A DNA stretch of 10,070 nt, from positions 1,037 through 11,106 of the forward strand of contig DKXD01000047.1 in the NCBI GenBank assembly GCA_002492075.1. Reading direction: 5' to 3'. The position numbers and the translations under genes were made by a program. The notes beneath the pieces were generated by a model. It ran no database searches, was not told the DNA's origin, and saw nothing but the letters and a program-made list of their open reading frames with translations. Shown here piece after piece: positions 7,492 to 10,070 of the stretch (the first letter of the stretch is position 1; every line of letters begins with the position of its first letter). This DNA comes from Ruminococcaceae bacterium UBA7135. GTDB taxonomy: Bacteria > Bacillota > Clostridia > Oscillospirales > Ruminococcaceae.

Positions 7492-7512
7492 CCCCGTCAA
7501 TGACGAGGGATA
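7488..7512 (-). terminator. Strong stem-loop directly after the DUF2871 stop (first of two tandem hairpins)
   Basis: On the minus strand UAUCCCUCGUC pairs with GACGGGGGAUA around an AUU loop: 11 pairs with one U-G. It begins 7 bases after the gene's stop codon. No U-run follows directly, but the AU-rich hairpin with a long U-tract begins one base later, so the two probably act together in termination or 3'-end protection. Confidence 0.6.
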
Positions 7513-7519
7513 GTTCGCG

Positions 7520-7957
7520 TTATACCGCTGTTTTTTCTTTGTCAGAGGTGTCGGCGCACTTTTTCAAGCTGATGAGCAAAAGTACTATTCCAACTCCCAC
7601 AAGAATATGCCCTATACCCGCGATACCGGAGATCGCCGCGTTCGCTCCCTTGGAAAGCTCCGTGCCGAGCACATCAAAAACTCCGCGGACAACCAGCATT
7701 ATACCTGTCAGAGGTACGCCAACGTTGTAAATTGCTCTGAACACCTTGAACATCCTCTCACCGTACAGATCATAATGCCGCGCAAACAGAGCTATTATCA
7801 GATACATTATCATTCCGAGCGCAAAGAAATGCGTATGTACCTTGCCGAGAGCCGTTATTCCCTCAAAATCGTTGAATTTCGTAAACTCGCGGTAGAATAC
7901 ACCGCCTATCATCGCCAAAATCGCATAGCAAAGCGCGTAGTTGATACTCTTTTTCAT
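7520..7957 (-). CDS. Small four-helix membrane protein, DUF2871-type, function unknown
   Basis: The 145-residue product has four likely membrane helices at about 4-21, 38-60, 74-96 and 107-130, and a short charged C-terminal tail. The N-terminal GGVFYREFTKFN and VHTHFFALGM segments are what I recall of the DUF2871 family; this assignment is from memory of the pattern, not a search. Four histidines (H41, H43, H61, H117) sit in or at the edges of helices, which would suit binding of a metal or haem, but no function is established. AGGAAAGG lies just upstream of the ATG, inside the end of the preceding gene, whose TAG stop is one base away, so the two are cotranscribed and probably coupled. A terminator follows. 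Confidence 0.85.
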   Translation of the reverse strand: MKKSINYALCYAILAMIGGVFYREFTKFNDFEGITALGKVHTHFFALGMIMYLIIALFARHYDLYGERMFKVFRAIYNVGVPLTGIMLVVRGVFDVLGTELSKGANAAISGIAGIGHILVGVGIVLLLISLKKCADTSDKEKTAV

Positions 7958-7958
7958 A

Positions 7959-8468
7959 CTAACCTTTCCTCTCTATAATTACTTTTTTATTGTATTTCGG
8001 ATCCCAAAAAACAAACTGCACCTCTGCACCGCTCTTTTCCCACTGTTCCTTGTATACCTGCGCCATAATTCGGCTTCCCACAAACGTTTCCTCGGGAGGT
8101 TTGCCCTCAACGTTCGATTTTTCAGCTAAAACGCTGCCGTTCCACTCCTCACCCTCACCGAGAAAAACAGATGCGCTGCAGACCGCGTTCTTCAAAATTG
8201 CGGCAAGCGTTTCGCAAAGCTCGGAAAAATCCGCTTCTTCATAGCAGTAATGCGCGTGCCAATTTGCAAAAAACAACGATATTTCTCTTTGCAGATTTAT
8301 AAATATCGCGTGGCTGACATAAGGATTTGGCAGCCTTATCGACAGCTCGTTTTCCTCAAGATACGAATACTCGTTATCGTCTTTTCTACGGATCGCGTAT
8401 TTCACGTCTAGCTTATCAAGCAGACCGCAGATCTCCTTCGCTGCTTCGATAATTCCAAAACCCTCCAT
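7959..8468 (-). CDS. Hypothetical soluble protein, 169 residues
   Basis: I do not recognise this gene as a named family. The product is acidic, with no signal peptide or membrane segment, so it is probably cytosolic. It looks mixed alpha/beta: a first helix (about 5-20), strands near 42-60, a segment FFANWHAHYCYEE at 66-78, a helix with two cysteines (C85, C97), and a C-terminal stretch VQFVFWDPKYNKKV at 150-163 that looks like paired strands. I have the impression of similar unannotated proteins in gut Firmicutes but cannot name one. AGGGGG precedes the ATG by 4 bases. Codon use and ribosome site match the neighbours, so it looks like a real gene. It lies between a terminator-like hairpin after glgA and the DUF2871 gene, one base before the latter. 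Confidence 0.8.
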   Translation of the reverse strand: MEGFGIIEAAKEICGLLDKLDVKYAIRRKDDNEYSYLEENELSIRLPNPYVSHAIFINLQREISLFFANWHAHYCYEEADFSELCETLAAILKNAVCSASVFLGEGEEWNGSVLAEKSNVEGKPPEETFVGSRIMAQVYKEQWEKSGAEVQFVFWDPKYNKKVIIERKG

Positions 8469-8478
8469 AATCCCCCTG

Positions 8479-8522
8479 AAAAACGCGGCAAAACCGATCT
8501 TTCGACCTAGCCCTGCCGCGTT
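8479..8522 (-). terminator. Terminator-like stem-loop between glgA and the hypothetical gene
   Basis: On the minus strand AACGCGGCA (8514-8522) pairs perfectly with TGCCGCGTT (8482-8490), nine pairs, followed by UUU and then C; the U-run is five counting two bases in the stem. Inside the loop is a second small helix, GGUC-GAAA-GAUC, closing a GNRA tetraloop. It starts 11 bases after the glgA stop. The U-run ends only two bases before the ribosome site of the next gene, so it may reduce rather than stop downstream transcription. Confidence 0.65.
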
Positions 8523-8533
8523 AAGTTGTTAAA

Positions 8534-9955
8534 TTATTCGCCGGTAAGCTCCTTGTACAAACCGATATAAAGCTTCGCCGATTGCGCCCAGCTGAAATCG
8601 GTCTTCATAGCGCGGGTCATCAGCTTGCCCCACTCCGCCTTGTTGTCGTAATACCCCTTCGCGCGGCGAATTGCGTTGAGCATATCGTGAGCGTTGTAGC
8701 TCTGGAACGTAAAGCCTATTCCCTCATCGCCCGCGTCGATTATGCTGTCCTTAAGACCGCCCGTTGCGCGGACTATCGGCACAGTGCCGTATCTTGCCGC
8801 TATCATCTGAGCAAGACCGCACGGCTCACTCTTGGACGGCATAAGGAACATATCCGCGCCCGCGTAAATCTTTTTGGCAAGCGTGGGGTTGTAGCCCTTG
8901 TAGAAGCCCACCTTATCGGGATAACGCCAATGCATTTCCTGGAAGAAGTCCTCGTACTGACGTTCGCCGGAACCGAGTATAACCACTTGGATATCTGTAG
9001 CGATGATCTCGTCAAACACATATTTTACAAGATCAAAGCCCTTGTGATCCGCAAATCTGGAAATCATTGCCAGCAACGGAATATCATACTGCGGCATACC
9101 GAATTCCTCAAAGATAGCCGCCTTGCAAGCCGCCTTGCCCTTGTGATTCTTTGCGGAGAACTTCGCTGCTATGGTCGGATCCTTTTCGGGATTGTAAAGG
9201 TCTACGTCGATACCGTTCAAGAAGCCCGTTGTCTTGTACTGCTTGTTGCGGAGAATTCTGTCAAGACCGTGCGAGAACCACGGATCAAGTATCTCAGTCG
9301 CGTAGGTCGGAGAAACGGTAGTTACCTTGTCGGCTACTTCGATAGCGCCTTTCATAAAGTTGATATCGTGGTCGTACTCGATAATATTGACGTTCTGCGG
9401 AGGTATTCCCACGATGTCCTTTACAAGGTCAAGACCATACTGACCCTGATAGCCGATATTATGGATTGTGAACACATTCTTTATATCGCCGAAGCCCCAC
9501 TCGTTCTTATAGAACAGGTTATGGTACACGGGAATAAGAGCGCACTGCCAGTCATTGGAGTTGATGATCTGCGGGTGGAAATCGATATGGCGCAGCATTT
9601 CAAGAACGGCGCGGCTGAAGAAAACATATCTCTCCGCGTCGTCGTAATATCCGTAAAGACCGTTATCGCGCTTAAAATAAAATTCGTTATCAAGGAAATA
9701 ATATGTAACGCCGTTTACTTCCTGTGAAAAAACGCCGCAGTACTGACTTCTCCAGCCGACAGGCACGGTGAAATTGGTGATAAAGCGCATTTTCTCTTTC
9801 TGTTCGGGCTTTATGGTGTTTACATAATAAGGCATAACAACTCTTGCGTCGTGCCCCGCCTGAACAAGCGCTTTAGGCAAAGAACCCGCAACGTCCGCAA
9901 GTCCGCCGCTCGCCGCAAAAGGCAGCGCTTCACTAGCCGCATACAAAATTTTCAT
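8534..9955 (-). CDS. glgA: Glycogen synthase (ADP-glucose type, GT5)
   Basis: GlgA extends alpha-1,4-glucan chains from ADP-glucose in the cytosol for glycogen storage. The 473-residue protein has the two Rossmann-like domains of GT-B enzymes, a length close to the E. coli enzyme (477). R300, K305 and E377 (in SEPCGL) fall at the same numbers as key active-site residues of E. coli GlgA, and RYGTVPIVRATGGL follows. The N-terminal KxGGL motif is altered: residues 13-19 read FAASGGL, so the lysine at position 15 is alanine (GCG). The frame is intact, so it is not a pseudogene. GGAGG (9963-9967) lies 7 bases before the ATG. No other glycogen gene is in the window; any would lie beyond 10070. A hairpin follows the stop. 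Confidence 0.95.
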   Translation of the reverse strand: MKILYAASEALPFAASGGLADVAGSLPKALVQAGHDARVVMPYYVNTIKPEQKEKMRFITNFTVPVGWRSQYCGVFSQEVNGVTYYFLDNEFYFKRDNGLYGYYDDAERYVFFSRAVLEMLRHIDFHPQIINSNDWQCALIPVYHNLFYKNEWGFGDIKNVFTIHNIGYQGQYGLDLVKDIVGIPPQNVNIIEYDHDINFMKGAIEVADKVTTVSPTYATEILDPWFSHGLDRILRNKQYKTTGFLNGIDVDLYNPEKDPTIAAKFSAKNHKGKAACKAAIFEEFGMPQYDIPLLAMISRFADHKGFDLVKYVFDEIIATDIQVVILGSGERQYEDFFQEMHWRYPDKVGFYKGYNPTLAKKIYAGADMFLMPSKSEPCGLAQMIAARYGTVPIVRATGGLKDSIIDAGDEGIGFTFQSYNAHDMLNAIRRAKGYYDNKAEWGKLMTRAMKTDFSWAQSAKLYIGLYKELTGE

Positions 9956-9994
9956 TATTAAACCTCCGATTATCTAAAAATAAATTACACTATT

Positions 9995-10023
9995 CCTTTA
10001 TCACATATTTCCGCAAAATGCAA
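9995..10023 (-). promoter_or_regulatory. Probable promoter of glgA (extended -10 type)
   Basis: On the minus strand TTGCAT (10018-10023) stands 17 bases from TAAAGG (9995-10000), which is preceded by TGTGA. The -10 itself matches consensus at only three of six positions, so the call leans on the TRTGn extension and on its likeness to the hom promoter, which shares ATATGTGATA at the same place. An expected start near 9988 would leave a leader of about 33 bases, with GGAGG in it. Confidence 0.5.
9999..10008 (-). repeat. TATCACATAT, copy 3 (glgA promoter)
   Basis: This 10-mer is identical to the first 10 bases of the two copies around the hom promoter. It overlaps the proposed -10 and its extension, the same position as in copy 1. 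Confidence 0.65.
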
Positions 10024-10044
10024 GAGCTTTTTTATATTTGCGGA
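10010..10044. repeat. 8-bp inverted repeat around the glgA -35
   Basis: TCCGCAAA (10010-10017) is the exact reverse complement of TTTGCGGA (10037-10044), with 19 bases between. The inner arm fills the first half of the promoter spacer, directly beside the -35, and the outer arm lies upstream. It lies upstream of the expected transcript, so if functional it would be a DNA site such as an operator. Beyond it, 10045-10070 shows nothing I can name. Confidence 0.45.
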
Positions 10045-10070
10045 TTTTTATTATTCCCCTGCCAAACGGC

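Noticed and set aside
7477..7505. A second promoter for hom, from TAATTT with a TG extension and the nearby TTGACG
   Set aside because: The two boxes are only 12 bases apart, the sequence at the right distance does not look like a -35, and the region is better explained as a terminator stem.
8582..9727. A 381-codon open frame on the plus strand opposite glgA
   Set aside because: It lies wholly antisense to a well-conserved gene, its translation resembles no family, and I see no ribosome site; it is a by-product of glgA codon use.
10010..10050. A plus-strand terminator (TCCGCAAA/TTTGCGGA followed by five T)
   Set aside because: No plus-strand gene ends before it and the loop is 19 bases long; an operator or chance is more likely.
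1..10070. CRISPR array, tRNA or rRNA gene, insertion sequence, phage or defence genes
   Set aside because: I saw no spaced direct repeats, cloverleaf pattern, transposase or terminal repeats, or defence-type domain; all of the window except short gaps is filled by core genes and two small hypotheticals.

Overview
The window reads as ordinary, well-conserved chromosomal sequence from a Gram-positive anaerobe, most likely a member of the Clostridia (Oscillospiraceae/Ruminococcus-like). This rests on the pyrH-frr-uppS-cdsA-dxr-rseP-ispG gene order, the strong AGGAGG-type ribosome binding sites, the extended -10 promoters of Gram-positive type and a DUF2871-type membrane protein. Genus cannot be set from this sequence alone. 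Every gene I can support lies on the minus strand, so transcription runs from high to low coordinates. I see no tRNA, rRNA, CRISPR array, insertion sequence or phage gene.

In order of transcription, the first unit has its promoter at about 9995-10023 and starts with glgA (glycogen synthase, 8534-9955). A stem-loop with a short U-tail follows, and then, only 4 bases later, the ribosome binding site of an unrecognised 169-residue soluble protein (7959-8468). One base after that gene's stop begins a small four-helix membrane protein of the DUF2871 type (7520-7957). The unit closes with two hairpins and a long U-tract (7451-7512).

The second unit starts from a near-consensus promoter (TTGAAA, 17 bases, TGaTATAAT; 7417-7445). 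It carries hom (homoserine dehydrogenase), pyrH (UMP kinase), frr (ribosome recycling factor), uppS (undecaprenyl diphosphate synthase), cdsA (CDP-diacylglycerol synthase), dxr (second enzyme of the MEP pathway), rseP (site-2 protease) and ispG (HMBPP synthase, cut by the window edge). Junctions are tight, from a 4-base overlap to a 21-base gap, except for a 140-base structured gap between cdsA and dxr.

The second unit has a clear logic. dxr and ispG make isoprenoid precursors, uppS turns these into the C55 lipid carrier for cell wall synthesis, cdsA makes the activated phospholipid precursor, and rseP is a membrane protease. pyrH and frr tie this envelope block to nucleotide supply and translation. 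hom, an amino acid enzyme, sits at the promoter-proximal end.

I found no convincing new multi-gene system. The points most worth a second look are the 140-base structured interruption before dxr, the loss of the KxGGL lysine in GlgA, the terminator-like hairpin placed against the next gene's ribosome binding site, the unrecognised 169-residue protein paired with DUF2871, and a 10-mer shared by the promoters of both units and the terminator between them.
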